From assembly GCA_017446095.1 (NCBI GenBank), contig JAFSRN010000008.1:186001-250000 (forward strand): a DNA stretch of 64,000 nt. The letters run 5' to 3'. Below are positions 1 to 8,365 of the stretch, in pieces. The translations under genes were made by a program, and so were the position numbers. The notes under the pieces are model-generated. The model was given only the letters and a program-made list of their open reading frames with translations, did no database searches and was not told the DNA's origin. The stretch is from Eubacterium sp. GTDB taxonomy: Bacteria > Bacillota > Clostridia > Oscillospirales > Acutalibacteraceae. Every line of letters begins with the position of its first letter. Positions within the stretch are counted from its first letter, which is position 1.

Positions 1-1
1 T

Positions 2-115
2 CGCCTGACCATTGAGAGACTTTACAGAGATTATCTACTTGTGAAAACACATTCTAATTTTCAAGCATTAAATTTTTTGTTGTATCTAAGGATATTTCAT
101 ATTATAATGGAATAA
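2..115 (+). CDS. possible 3' end of a gene cut by the window edge
   Basis: An open frame runs from the first bases for 37 codons to a TAA at 113-115. No family can be recognised from so short a tail (it begins RLTIERLYRDYLL). It may be the C-terminus of a gene entering from the left, or chance in AT-rich DNA. The KAP NTPase gene starts 60 bp downstream on the same strand. Confidence 0.3.
   Translation, partial: RLTIERLYRDYLLVKTHSNFQALNFLLYLRIFHIIME
80..108 (+). promoter_or_regulatory. putative sigma-A promoter for the KAP NTPase gene
   Basis: TTGTAT (80-85), a 17-bp spacer and TATAAT (103-108) lie about 67 bp upstream of the KAP gene start. The -10 is perfect and the -35 is weak. Confidence 0.4.
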
Positions 116-174
116 AACAATAGTAATATTAATTTGGGATTGAATTTTGTAGAGTTAAAAAAGAGGATATAAGA

Positions 175-1590
175 ATGAAATCAAATGAATTGTTGCCAAC
201 AGCTGAAAACTTAATTAAGGCTTTTGACGGTGATTTAGTCGGCAGAAATAAGAGTCTTTATGATTTTGTGACCCTTCTTAATTCTATTGAATATGATTGT
301 TCCATAGCGTTAGAAGGATATTGGGGTTCAGGAAAAACATTTTTTGTAAAACAAACACAAATGTTATTGAATGCTTTAAATCCGTTCACGGATTTAGAAG
401 ACGATGAAAGAGAACGGTTTATAAATTATCCTCATGCAGTTCAAGATAGTTCGTGGGGATTTTGTTTTGATGGGTTACGCAATCAAGTTCCAATTTATTA
501 CGATGCATGGATTAACGATAATGACAGCGACCCAGTATTATCTCTTGTTTTATCTATACTTTCAGAATTTGAAAGCGAATTTGATTTCAAAGATGTACAA
601 TTTAATTCTGATGCTCCAAGACAGTTGTTAAATAGTCTAATCTCTATTGGAGGTTTAGGAAATATTAAACTACAAATACCGCAAATACTAAAAAGCGAAA
701 ACTGGCTATCTGAAATAAGTCATAACAAAAATATACATAACGAAGTAAAAGCATTTTTAGATTCTTTGCTTGCAGAACGTGGGGATAGATTAGTTATATT
801 TATAGATGAATTAGATAGGTGCAGCCCAACTTATGCTGTAAAACTTTTGGAAAGAATAAAGCATTATTTTGATAATGACAGAATTACCTTTGTTTTTTCA
901 ATAAACACAGAACAGTTGCAGTACACAATAAAAAAGCATTACGGTGAAGGGTTTAATGCTTCCAGATATCTTGATCGGTTCTTTAATCTGCGGTTATCCT
1001 TGCCTCCAGTTAATATGAGTCGTTATTATAAAAGCATCAATTATTATGCTAGCAGTGATTGGAGTAGTTTAATTAACGAAGCGGTTATAAAAACATTTAG
1101 ATTTGAGTTACGGGAAATTGCGAGATACTTAAATACAGTCAAAATGGCAGCATCAAAATCAATTAACAAATTTAATAGAGGTGTAAGCCTTGATTCCGAT
1201 GGAGGAACAATCGCTACTGTTATTTTTATTCCAGTATTAGTAGCTCTAAGAATTTATGATGCAAAAACATATAGAGAGTTTATTAATGGTAATAACCCTC
1301 AACCATTATTAGATGTATTTAATAATTGTGCCGATGCACAAAGCATTTTAGAGTGGTTTTTAAAGAAAAATGAGAGTTTTGAACCTCTATCCATAAATGA
1401 TACGGAGTATAGTGAGGTGTCTGTTAATGAAGTATTAATGAGGTTATACAATTTGATAATAAAAGAAGAATATACTCCTCGATATTCCAGAGAATTAATT
1501 GGAAGAGTTGTTATATATAGGAACACTAAAGAATACTTGCTTAAACAAATAAGCCTTATATCAAACTTGATAGAATTAGAAGTTGATTAA
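175..1590 (+). CDS. KAP-family P-loop NTPase
   Basis: This 471-residue protein has a Walker A motif GYWGSGKTF (about residues 48-56), the KAP-type YYDAW motif (about 108-112) and a Walker B motif with the sensor-like tail VIFIDELDRC (about 206-215), followed by an alpha-helical region. KAP NTPases are STAND-like ATPases; family members include the T7-excluding protein PifA of plasmid F and many accessory-island genes. No transmembrane insertion is obvious within the NTPase domain. It starts at ATG 175 behind GAGGATATAAG and stands alone, convergent with the integrase gene, sharing a terminator hairpin with it. Its position beside an integrase suggests cargo, possibly phage defence. The family call is firm; the defence role is inference. 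Confidence 0.85.
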   Translation: MKSNELLPTAENLIKAFDGDLVGRNKSLYDFVTLLNSIEYDCSIALEGYWGSGKTFFVKQTQMLLNALNPFTDLEDDERERFINYPHAVQDSSWGFCFDGLRNQVPIYYDAWINDNDSDPVLSLVLSILSEFESEFDFKDVQFNSDAPRQLLNSLISIGGLGNIKLQIPQILKSENWLSEISHNKNIHNEVKAFLDSLLAERGDRLVIFIDELDRCSPTYAVKLLERIKHYFDNDRITFVFSINTEQLQYTIKKHYGEGFNASRYLDRFFNLRLSLPPVNMSRYYKSINYYASSDWSSLINEAVIKTFRFELREIARYLNTVKMAASKSINKFNRGVSLDSDGGTIATVIFIPVLVALRIYDAKTYREFINGNNPQPLLDVFNNCADAQSILEWFLKKNESFEPLSINDTEYSEVSVNEVLMRLYNLIIKEEYTPRYSRELIGRVVIYRNTKEYLLKQISLISNLIELEVD

Positions 1591-1618
1591 AAACAGCCCT
1601 AAATATAGGGCTGTTTTT
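1591..1618. terminator. bidirectional terminator between the KAP and integrase genes
   Basis: AACAGCCCTA and TAGGGCTGTT form a 10-bp stem with a 2-nt loop, flanked by A-runs and T-runs, so it can stop transcription from both convergent genes. Confidence 0.85.
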
Positions 1619-2774
1619 AATCTGTATGGTTATCTTTTTCTTTGGCATATTCAGCAAGACGTTTTCTGTTTTGCTCGAAGACCTCGTCAACCATATGCGT
1701 GTAGATTTTTGAGGTAACGGATATATCGCTATGTCCCATTAACTCTTTTGCCACATTCAGCGGCACACCTGCCGCCTGACAATCTGTGCAGAAGGTGTGG
1801 CGGAGGAGGTACGGCTCAAGGTCTGGCGCAAGTGTGCTTTTGGTTATTTGATTTCTGTATACTGTTGCACCGTTGGCAATATCCATTTGGTGATAGAAAC
1901 TGTGCCATGCGTGGTAGAAGGCATTGGTGTCCATTGGTAGTTCGTAGTTTTTGTATCTTACGAATACCCATTCGTTGTTTTGTCCTTTCAGCTTGTGTTC
2001 CAGTAATGCCGTTCTAAGCTGCGGAGGTATCGGCAGGAGTCTGCCTTCACCAGCTTTTGTTTTAGATTTCGTTACTGTCAGCACATCTTTTTCAAAGTCA
2101 ATATCTGCCCATTTCAGATTGCGTATTTCTATCGGTCTGAGTCCGCAGTAGAGCATTGTAAGGAAGGCTGCACCAGCGTAATGCTTCTTCGCTGTTTCTA
2201 TTATTAACGCTCTCTCCTCGTCTGTAATCGGTCTGCGTGTGCCTTGCGTTACTTCAGGCAGTACAACATCCTCGGCAGGATTGTCGGGGATTAATTTTTG
2301 TTTTAACGCCCTTTTCAGTATTCGTCTCAACGTCATCCTTAATTTTGATACATACGGTTTGCTGTATCCTTTATATGAATTAATAAATCGCTGACAGTCA
2401 TCTTCTTGAATATCACACAGGCGGTAACTTTCAAAGTACGGAATGATGTGTGTATAAACATAACCCTTGTAATCGCTCTTGGTCTTAGCACTGACATCTG
2501 CATTTTTAATGTTCAGTTCATACCAATTATCAGCAAACTCCTTGAACGGCATATCGGAAGATACAGCCTTGTGTTTGTTCTTTTCCTGTTCCTGATAGTA
2601 GTCCTTTATCAGACCTTCCAACACCTTGCGACAGTCTTTCTCACTTTTTTTGGAGTGTGCAGTCAGCACATCGTATTCACCGTTAGCATTTTTGATTCGC
2701 TTGGTCATACGCCAACACTTAAAATTACCGTCTTTATCGTAGAGTCCGTACTTGATTCTTTTTGTTTCTGCCAT
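1617..2774 (-). CDS. int: tyrosine-type site-specific integrase
   Basis: This is a phage/ICE-type tyrosine recombinase of 385 residues. It has an N-terminal arm-binding region rich in Lys/Arg, a SAM-like core-binding domain, and a C-terminal catalytic domain with the first catalytic Arg in CGLRPIEIR, the box II LLRHTF, then MGHSDISVTSKIYTH ending in the nucleophile Tyr. I place the start at ATG 2774, not the upstream ATG at 2810, because GGAAGTG lies just before 2774. It is transcribed leftward, with an excisionase-like gene and mobilization genes upstream on the same strand. A tRNA/tmRNA-like 3' fragment lies about 330 bp upstream. Which att site it uses cannot be settled from the window: the tmRNA-like core and the tRNA-Gln repeats are both candidates. 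Confidence 0.93.
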   Translation of the reverse strand: MAETKRIKYGLYDKDGNFKCWRMTKRIKNANGEYDVLTAHSKKSEKDCRKVLEGLIKDYYQEQEKNKHKAVSSDMPFKEFADNWYELNIKNADVSAKTKSDYKGYVYTHIIPYFESYRLCDIQEDDCQRFINSYKGYSKPYVSKLRMTLRRILKRALKQKLIPDNPAEDVVLPEVTQGTRRPITDEERALIIETAKKHYAGAAFLTMLYCGLRPIEIRNLKWADIDFEKDVLTVTKSKTKAGEGRLLPIPPQLRTALLEHKLKGQNNEWVFVRYKNYELPMDTNAFYHAWHSFYHQMDIANGATVYRNQITKSTLAPDLEPYLLRHTFCTDCQAAGVPLNVAKELMGHSDISVTSKIYTHMVDEVFEQNRKRLAEYAKEKDNHTD

Positions 2775-2896
2775 TGTATCACTTCCTTTCAGCAACACAC
2801 AATACCACAAAGGGATTTGAATATCCAGACATAAAATGATATTGTTTTATTGTGTTTTTACATAAATTATGATATAATATATATGAAATAAAGTTC

Positions 2897-3076
2897 ATGA
2901 GCATAGTGGCAATAATTCTATCAAGCATATCATTTACCATTTCAAAAGAATTCAAAAACAATACAATAATTGAGTTTGAGTTTAGTTTTAAAGGAGATGA
3001 TTTGTTGAAATTAATTTCATTGGTTTTTACTGGGGCTTATACAGGTGTATGTGGGGTGGTATCAGTAAGCCTTTGA
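2897..3076 (+). CDS. small hypothetical protein, 59 residues
   Basis: An ATG-initiated frame of 59 codons, hydrophobic at both ends (SIVAIILSSISF near the N-terminus, GAYTGVCGVVSVSL at the C-terminus). The SD-like sequence before ATG 2897 is poor. An internal TTG preceded by AAAGGAG at about 2991 would give a 23-residue hydrophobic peptide instead. A TATAAT lies at about 2873. No family recognised. It sits between the integrase and the tRNA-like fragment. Confidence 0.35.
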   Translation: MSIVAIILSSISFTISKEFKNNTIIEFEFSFKGDDLLKLISLVFTGAYTGVCGVVSVSL

Positions 3077-3107
3077 TAGAGCTACTATGATTTATGAGAT
3101 ATACACC

Positions 3108-3134
3108 GAGGGTTCGACTCCCTCCGCCCTACCA
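3108..3134 (+). repeat. 3' fragment of a tRNA or tmRNA gene (relict att site)
   Basis: GAGGG-TTCGACT-CCCTC is a perfect T-arm (5-bp stem, 7-nt loop), followed by CGCCCTA and CCA. The sequence upstream does not supply an anticodon arm, a D-arm or a 5' acceptor strand (TAGGGCG expected), so this is only the 3' end. A T-rich terminator hairpin follows at once, as after a real tRNA or ssrA gene. The T-arm sequence resembles Clostridia tmRNA 3' ends, but the identity is not certain. Such fragments are left when integrases use the 3' end of a tRNA-type gene as attB. Confidence 0.6.
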
Positions 3135-3138
3135 CAAA

Positions 3139-3165
3139 GCCGAAGGTTCGCCTTCGGCGATTTTT
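3139..3165 (+). terminator. terminator after the tRNA-like fragment
   Basis: GCCGAAGG-TTCG-CCTTCGGC is an 8-bp stem with a TTCG tetraloop followed by GATTTTTATTT on the plus strand. Confidence 0.85.
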
Positions 3166-3370
3166 ATTTATACACATATTCAAGAATATCGTTGAGGTAG
3201 AATTTGCGCATTCCTTCCACCATTGCAACAGGCAAATGGGTTGTGATTTTACGCGCGGTTTCTCTGCTCACGCCTAGCACTTTGCCCACTTCGGTTACAT
3301 TCAAAAAGAAACCGTATTTCTTAGCGATGGCGTCCGCCATCTTTTCAATTTCAGATTTATTCTTTCGCAT
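3164..3370 (-). CDS. excisionase-like helix-turn-helix protein
   Basis: A 68-residue basic protein with a winged-HTH/excisionase pattern: LNVTEVGKVLGVSRETARKI forms the HTH (about residues 23-43) and FYLNDILEYVYK resembles the conserved end of HTH_17 excisionases. Such proteins bend DNA at att sites and bias integrases towards excision. It starts at ATG 3370 behind AAGGAG and lies 10 bp downstream of the relaxase gene, so it is probably the last gene of the mob operon. The usual xis-int order holds, but about 400 bp and the tRNA-like fragment separate it from int. Confidence 0.7.
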   Translation of the reverse strand: MRKNKSEIEKMADAIAKKYGFFLNVTEVGKVLGVSRETARKITTHLPVAMVEGMRKFYLNDILEYVYK

Positions 3371-3380
3371 TGTTCTCTCC

Positions 3381-4370
3381 TTACCAAATTAAACCCTGTT
3401 CCTGGTCCTGCTCATATGGCATATTGTAGGACATCTTCTTGTTGAGTTCAGACTTTGTAACCTTGTAGCCGTGCGCACGCATTTTCAGAACCAAAAGGTC
3501 CAGCACCTTGTCATCGACTTCGTAGTAATCGAAATTATCAAAGTCGGGTTCCGGCGTCGGCAGCGCTGCAAGCGTATCGAAGATTAAGTTATCCAGCCCC
3601 GTTGTGCAGTCGCCTGACTTCGGCGTTTCATAAGTTTCAATCGTTTCTGCAAGCGGAGATTCACATCCGCTAAGCCAGAAATATGTTTGCAGATTTTCTT
3701 TCAGCAACCGTTCATCAAACAGTTTCGCATCTCGTACTCTGTGACCGTTTGCGTCTGTGTAGGTCATATACTTGTAGTCGGGATTGTACTTTACATCAAT
3801 TCCGTGCAGTCTCATTTTTTCAATGAAGTCCGACATCGAATACGACTCTTTCATCATCCGCAGCGCGATTATTTTGATTTCAAACTTCCAGCGCGGTTCT
3901 CGACTTCTGTCCGTCTTTGCCTCGGTTGTTTTGAATCCGTTTTTCTCACAAAGATAATTGCTGTAATTCTTGATGGCAATTAAATCCTGCGGTGCCACAT
4001 TCATTTTCTTTCCGTCAAGCATATTGACGGAATTGATAACAAAATGATTGTGCGTATGGTGGCGGTCAATGTGTGTCGCCACTAATACCTGATACCCGGG
4101 GAAGCAATGCTCCGCCATCTGCAAACCGATTTCATGTGCTTTCTCAGGTGTGATGTCATCATCTGAAGCGAAGGACTGAATCATATGATAATATGTTCTG
4201 CCGCCGAGCTTGTTGTACTTGAGCTTTGTTATTTCAAATTCATCGAGTACGCTCTCGGGCATACAGTTTACGCCGCTGATTAACTTGTCCTCGGTTTTCT
4301 CTTTCTGCGTTACATAGTTTACGATAATGCCTACTGATATTTTTCCAGAAGTGAGTTTAATAATCGCCAT
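3381..4370 (-). CDS. mobA: MobA/VirD2-type relaxase (MOB-P-like)
   Basis: This 329-residue protein has an early Tyr region (YHMIQSFASDD) and the three-His metal motif in HIDRHHTHNHFVINSV (about residues 100-115), typical of MOB-P/MobA nickases that cleave oriT and lead the strand in conjugation. Many relaxases of mobilizable elements are 400-550 residues, so this is a compact form that ends soon after the nickase domain. It overlaps mobC by 40 bp and starts at ATG 4370 behind GAGGTGG. No type IV secretion genes are in view, so the element would be mobilizable in trans rather than self-conjugative. Confidence 0.9.
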   Translation of the reverse strand: MAIIKLTSGKISVGIIVNYVTQKEKTEDKLISGVNCMPESVLDEFEITKLKYNKLGGRTYYHMIQSFASDDDITPEKAHEIGLQMAEHCFPGYQVLVATHIDRHHTHNHFVINSVNMLDGKKMNVAPQDLIAIKNYSNYLCEKNGFKTTEAKTDRSREPRWKFEIKIIALRMMKESYSMSDFIEKMRLHGIDVKYNPDYKYMTYTDANGHRVRDAKLFDERLLKENLQTYFWLSGCESPLAETIETYETPKSGDCTTGLDNLIFDTLAALPTPEPDFDNFDYYEVDDKVLDLLVLKMRAHGYKVTKSELNKKMSYNMPYEQDQEQGLIW

Positions 4371-4639
4371 ATCTTTGCCACCTCTTTTCGTGTATCACTC
4401 AAATCAACACACTCAATCTTACCCATATTTGCAAGGCGTGTTAACTGATTCAGATTGTTACCGATTGCGTTCAGTTCTTCATCAATTCCCGTCAGACCCG
4501 GTACAACATAAATGTCCTTACCGAGCGCAGCGTCACGAAGATACGGTGCCAACGAATCATACTTAACATATGCCTTATCTTCAATGATCTGCCGTTCTTT
4601 TTCCGTCACTCTGAAATTCAAAACGATATCTCTGTTCAT
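4331..4639 (-). CDS. mobC: MobC-like relaxosome accessory protein
   Basis: A small protein of about 102 residues with an N-terminal ribbon-helix-helix-like segment (VLNFRVTEKERQIIEDKA) and a C-terminal helix with the MobC signature around NAIGNNLNQLTRLAN (about residues 58-72). MobC proteins bind oriT and assist the relaxase. I choose ATG 4639 over ATG 4645 because AGGAG is properly spaced only from the former. It is the first gene of the mobC-mobA-xis operon, directly downstream of the oriT-like region. Confidence 0.85.
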   Translation of the reverse strand: MNRDIVLNFRVTEKERQIIEDKAYVKYDSLAPYLRDAALGKDIYVVPGLTGIDEELNAIGNNLNQLTRLANMGKIECVDLSDTRKEVAKIWRLLNSLLEKYQ

Positions 4640-4682
4640 ATCCATCTCCTAAAAAAACGGGGTTTGGGGCGCCAGCCCCATT

Positions 4683-4828
4683 GGCTTTGTATCGCCGCCT
4701 CGGGCGAGCGATATACAAAGCCGAAACTCGCCATAACCAAAGCATCTGTTAACATCTGCTTTGGTATGTATTATTTTTTTGAAAGGGTTTGTATATTGTT
4801 TGTGTACTAATTTTTGAACTGGGGGTAG
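4683..4828. other. oriT: oriT-like region upstream of mobC
   Basis: Two inverted repeats lie here. The first pairs GGCTTTGTATCGC (4683-4695) with GCGATATACAAAGCC (4708-4722). The second pairs ACCAAAGCA (4736-4744) with TGCTTTGGT (4757-4765). A CTGGGGGTAG motif follows at 4819-4828. Stem-loops of this kind immediately upstream of mobC/mobA are the usual oriT layout. The nic site itself is not identified. Confidence 0.55.
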
Positions 4829-4876
4829 TATAATTTTTATACCATTATCTCAACAGCATTTCAGTACAAGTTGAAT

Positions 4877-5179
4877 TTATGATTCTTTATTCTTAAGGGG
4901 AAGATTATGATTTTTCTTCGCCTCTGCTGACAATAGCTTTTTCCTTTCGGCAGATAGTTCGGGATTAATCCTAAATGTTAAGCGGTTTTTATTGATTTCA
5001 AATTCAATCATATCCGTATCAGCGTCAACGGATATTTTACATTGTTCGGGATAGTCAGCGGCTAATTGACGAAGCTGCTTTTTCAGTTTTGTATTGTATG
5101 TTCTGCCGTACATAATGCTGTCAGCTTCATTGAAATATATCTCCGTCACTTTATCCTTTTTCTTCATTCCGGTTCTCAT
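4877..5179 (-). CDS. conserved-looking hypothetical protein of the mob region
   Basis: About 100 residues, charged, with no transmembrane segment; family not recognised. I chose ATG 5179 (MRTGMKKKDKV) over upstream starts because GGGGTG lies 6-8 nt before it and the upstream extension is hydrophobic and non-conserved in appearance. The mixture of short beta-like (KISVDADTDMIEFEI) and helical segments suggests a small alpha/beta protein. It lies just upstream of the oriT-like region on the same strand as the mob genes and may be a mobilization accessory; that is inference from position only. Confidence 0.55.
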   Translation of the reverse strand: MRTGMKKKDKVTEIYFNEADSIMYGRTYNTKLKKQLRQLAADYPEQCKISVDADTDMIEFEINKNRLTFRINPELSAERKKLLSAEAKKNHNLPLKNKES

Positions 5180-5297
5180 AATCATCACCCCGCTTTCAAT
5201 TAAAGTTATCGGAACTGCCGCCATCATAATTATATCATTCAAGATAATATTTTGTAAAGATAGCAGAACACCACTGTACAAATATTGGGACACAAAA

Positions 5298-5330
5298 AGA
5301 GCCTTCGGTTAATCCGAAGGCTGTTTACTG
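5298..5330. terminator. hairpin terminator
   Basis: AGCCTTCGG-TTAA-TCCGAAGGCT followed by GTTTACTG, between two leftward genes. On the minus strand it would end the DUF952 transcript; an A-rich flank lies to its left. Confidence 0.6.
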
Positions 5331-5353
5331 TTCTATTCAAATAATTATGCTAT

Positions 5354-5722
5354 TTACACTTCTCTTCTAAATCCATTAATAGCATATTGTTTTAGTTCTT
5401 CATTTGGAATCCATTCTCTGTCGTCACTCCATAAGTGTTCATAGACACCAATGATTGCTTCTTGACTCAATATTCCATAGATATGTGGGAAATCAACTCC
5501 GCCGCCATCTTCCCATTTTACTTCACAATTTAACCGTTCAGTATCAATCAGAAGAATTACTCTTTCAGTGTAATCATCCTTAAAGTTTGGCGCCACAAGA
5601 TAATATGTATCTAAATCAGAGCAATGAATAAAGCCGAATTTTTTAAGGCTATATGAACCATAAGTGCCTGTTTTAATCTCTTTATAAAAACCATCTTTAT
5701 TTACACTGTGAATTATATACAT
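5354..5722 (-). CDS. DUF952 family protein
   Basis: This 122-residue protein matches the DUF952 pattern along its length: a Y..HS opening, a small-residue/SL..FGFIHCS segment (about 22-35), a hydrophobic VILLIDTERL strand, VKWE, and FPHIYG (about 79-84) near the C-terminus. DUF952 proteins are small enzymes or binding proteins of unknown function, sometimes fused to or beside metabolic enzymes. The start ATG 5722 lies inside the last codons of the upstream isomerase gene (10-bp overlap), so the pair is translationally coupled. Confidence 0.85.
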   Translation of the reverse strand: MYIIHSVNKDGFYKEIKTGTYGSYSLKKFGFIHCSDLDTYYLVAPNFKDDYTERVILLIDTERLNCEVKWEDGGGVDFPHIYGILSQEAIIGVYEHLWSDDREWIPNEELKQYAINGFRREV

Positions 5723-6492
5723 ATATTCATTGCTCCTTGATACGCTTTCTGTAAGAATTCTTTGGTGTCTTTATAAAAAGAATATTTTTTCATTACTTCT
5801 AACAATAGCGGGAACTGAATATCTACCGTTTTTAATATTCCTGACATTTCATTGAAATCAATAAACCCTTCGCCGATTGTAACATGGTCTGTGAATGGTT
5901 TTATTCTGTCAGAAATATGTACCGCTATTAATCGGTGCTTCCACTTTTTCAATAGTTCCATAGGGCGTGGTCCGTCAATTTGGTCGTGTGACGAATCATA
6001 GCAAAAGCCTATATAGTCCGAATTTGCTAACGCAAGCATTTCTTCTAACACCGCTGTTGCTCTCCCGGGACAGAGGTTTTCAAGTGCAACTTTAGTATTG
6101 TACCTTAAACATAGCTTTTCAAGTTCGGCAATTGAGTTCTTTAACAACTTAATATTGCTTTCGTCAAGCGTTTCCTTGCCCATAAAAGAACTGCAATGCG
6201 CTACAATTACAGGACAGTTAAGTTCATTGGCTGCTAACATAGTTTTTTCCATTTTTGGCAGACAATCACTCGTATTAAGAGCTTGCGAAAAATGAATAGT
6301 ATCAATTCCCAAATTATTGTTTTCCAATGCGCTTTTTATTTCTGATGTTCTTCCGATTTCAAGCAATCTACTATGTTCTAAATTTGAACCAAGCGAAATA
6401 TGAGTAAAGCCCGCCTCAGCAACATACTGCATTTGTTTTTCAAGCGGAATATTATAATCAAAACAAGTTGAAATAGATATACCTTTACTCAT
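5713..6492 (-). CDS. sugar phosphate isomerase/epimerase-type TIM barrel
   Basis: A 259-residue protein of the xylose isomerase-like/AP endonuclease 2 superfamily. The sequence alternates strands and helices; metal-ligand candidates are E in VALENL (about 136-141), D/H in CYDSSHD (about 164-170), H in VHISDR, and E near the C-terminus in LLLEVMKK. Members isomerise or epimerise sugars and inositols or cleave AP-DNA; substrate cannot be assigned. It starts at ATG 6492 behind GAGGTAAAGCG and overlaps the DUF952 gene. The pair diverges from the radical SAM cluster across a 700-bp gap. Confidence 0.85.
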   Translation of the reverse strand: MSKGISISTCFDYNIPLEKQMQYVAEAGFTHISLGSNLEHSRLLEIGRTSEIKSALENNNLGIDTIHFSQALNTSDCLPKMEKTMLAANELNCPVIVAHCSSFMGKETLDESNIKLLKNSIAELEKLCLRYNTKVALENLCPGRATAVLEEMLALANSDYIGFCYDSSHDQIDGPRPMELLKKWKHRLIAVHISDRIKPFTDHVTIGEGFIDFNEMSGILKTVDIQFPLLLEVMKKYSFYKDTKEFLQKAYQGAMNICI

Positions 6493-6755
6493 CGCTTTAC
6501 CTCATAATCATATAAATAAAGACATTTAGTATTTTACCATACTAAAATCCATATTGCAAATTTCATTATCAAAAATCATTTTAAAATTTATAAGGCGTTT
6601 TTTAACTAAAAAATACTGCTCTTGACCTGATAAACATTGCAAATATTTGTTCAGTTTTTGTTTTGCGTATAACTCACCGTTAGAGGAGTGTTATCGGCTG
6701 AATTTCAAAAAATGCTGATGTAAACCAAAAGTTTTAAGATTTTGAAAAAAGTATA

Positions 6756-6812
6756 AAAATCGGCTCTTTTCGGGTATTTAAAATCACCTATCGGGAGCCG
6801 ATTTTTTGCTGC
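6756..6812. terminator. long hairpin in the 6.5-7.2 kb gap
   Basis: AAAATCGGCTC is followed 24 nt later by GAGCCGATTTTTT. The stem is about 11 bp, with a T-run on the plus strand. The rest of the 6493-7190 gap is AT-rich and carries no convincing gene. Confidence 0.5.
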
Positions 6813-6936
6813 TTTTTTCGGTTGCAAAATGCGCACATAATTTTTCAAAAACCCTTTTAAGTTGTTTATGACCATTTGCTGACCTAGGGTATATACAAAT
6901 TTTGATCACTAATCTCGTTTTATATTTTGATGGCTT

Positions 6937-7000
6937 TTATATTGTTAGAGTATAAAAATTTGTGCTGGGGGTAGCCTAAATTTTAATCCACTATTTCGTC
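6937..7000 (+). repeat. second copy of the oriT-region CTGGGGGTAG block
   Basis: CTGGGGGTAG recurs at 6965-6974, and similarity to the 4783-4850 sequence extends to both sides: a TATATTGTT run upstream and TAnAATTTT...CCAnTAT downstream. This copy lies about 220 bp before the radical SAM gene. It may be a second origin-like or protein-binding site, or a remnant of another mobilization region. Confidence 0.45.
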
Positions 7001-7190
7001 ACTGAGAACAAATGATTTTTATTTGTCAAGTCCTAATTTTCGCTTTTGAATGTCTTTTTTTGTCGTTTTTTTGTACATTTTTGCATTTCAGATTGACTAA
7101 CATCAAAAAATATGATACTTGGAAGATATATAGAAATAATTAATTATTCATTCATTACTAACGATTGTTAATAGAAAGATAAGGATTAAA

Positions 7191-8342
7191 ATGCCACATT
7201 GTAACAAAAAAATGATTTCGTTTTTTTTGACAACGAAATGCAATCTATGTTGTAGATATTGTTATAACGCAAACGAACGAAATGCAATCAAAGAACAAAC
7301 GCTTCCCATTCATATTGCCAAAGCTGGTATTGATTGGTATTTTCAAAACAATGATAGCCGACATATTAGATTTTATGGTCCTGGTGAGCCCACTCAAGAA
7401 TTTGAGAAAATGAAAGAAATTACTGAATATGCTAAGGCACATTCTAATCGAGGTAAAGATGTAACTGTAGAAATACAAACAAACGGAGTATTTACCGAAA
7501 ATGTTCGTAATTGGGCTCTTGATAATATCAACATTATGTGGGTGTCATTTGATGGGATGAGGGATATTCAGGACTATAATCGTCCACTCAACCCGAAATA
7601 TTCCGCCATTTTTGACAATAGAACGTCAGGCGAAATACTCGAAAGTAACGTCAAATGGCTGATAAAAAACACCGGTGATAGGAAACTCATGGTCGGAGCA
7701 AGAGTTACTATTACCGATAAAAACGTTGACAAGCAGCTTGAGATGGTTGATTACTTTTACAATCTCGGCATTCGCTACGTATGGACGAACCCATTATTCT
7801 ATAGCGTTGGTAAAATTCCTGTCTGTGATGATAAAAGAAAACAAAACAATTATCATTTTGATATGAATGCCTACCTTAATAACTATTTGAAAGCATACTA
7901 TTATGCAAAAGGGAAAGGACTGTTTTGGGGAAGTTTCTTAACTATTAATTTTGATGGAGAATCGGAACATCATTGCCGTTGCTGCACTCCGCTTAATGCT
8001 CCACATCTAACACCGGATGGGTATATTTCAGCTTGTGATATGGTGGTTTTAGGTTCCGAAGCATATCACATGGATCCTTTTATTGTGGGAAGATGGAATG
8101 AAGAATCCGAGTTGTTTGACTTTGATTACAAAAAAATAGATGCCTTACATAAACGAAAATCAACACTAATGAAACACTGCCAGAAGTGTCCAGCAAAAAT
8201 GCATTGTGGAGGATATTGTTTGGGAGAAACCCAAAATGAAACAGGACGACTAGATGGACAAAATTTAGTTAAATGTAATGCTGTTAGATATTTATTTTCC
8301 GAGTTGGGTTCGAGTGAACCTTATAAGTTTTTACATCCGTAA
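7191..8342 (+). CDS. radical SAM/SPASM-domain enzyme
   Basis: A 383-residue protein with the 4Fe-4S/SAM motif CNLCCRYC (C17, C21, C24), a glycine-rich FYGPGEPT strand, and a C-terminal Cys-rich SPASM-type region (HCRCCTPLN near residue 262; HCQKCPAKMHCGGYC near 335; a final C near 365). SPASM enzymes are peptide/protein modifiers: anaerobic sulfatase maturases and RiPP thioether, epimerase or crosslinking enzymes. No RRE domain or precursor peptide was found next to it. It starts at ATG 7191 behind AAGGATTAAA and is the first gene of a co-directional run to 12,751. Family call firm; substrate unknown. Confidence 0.9.
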   Translation: MPHCNKKMISFFLTTKCNLCCRYCYNANERNAIKEQTLPIHIAKAGIDWYFQNNDSRHIRFYGPGEPTQEFEKMKEITEYAKAHSNRGKDVTVEIQTNGVFTENVRNWALDNINIMWVSFDGMRDIQDYNRPLNPKYSAIFDNRTSGEILESNVKWLIKNTGDRKLMVGARVTITDKNVDKQLEMVDYFYNLGIRYVWTNPLFYSVGKIPVCDDKRKQNNYHFDMNAYLNNYLKAYYYAKGKGLFWGSFLTINFDGESEHHCRCCTPLNAPHLTPDGYISACDMVVLGSEAYHMDPFIVGRWNEESELFDFDYKKIDALHKRKSTLMKHCQKCPAKMHCGGYCLGETQNETGRLDGQNLVKCNAVRYLFSELGSSEPYKFLHP

Positions 8343-8365
8343 TGTCATATTTTGGAGGTGCTTAA

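Noticed and set aside
11-20. ATTGAGAGAC resembling an arm-site motif at the window start
   Set aside because: A single copy without an 11-bp partner or att core nearby; likely chance.
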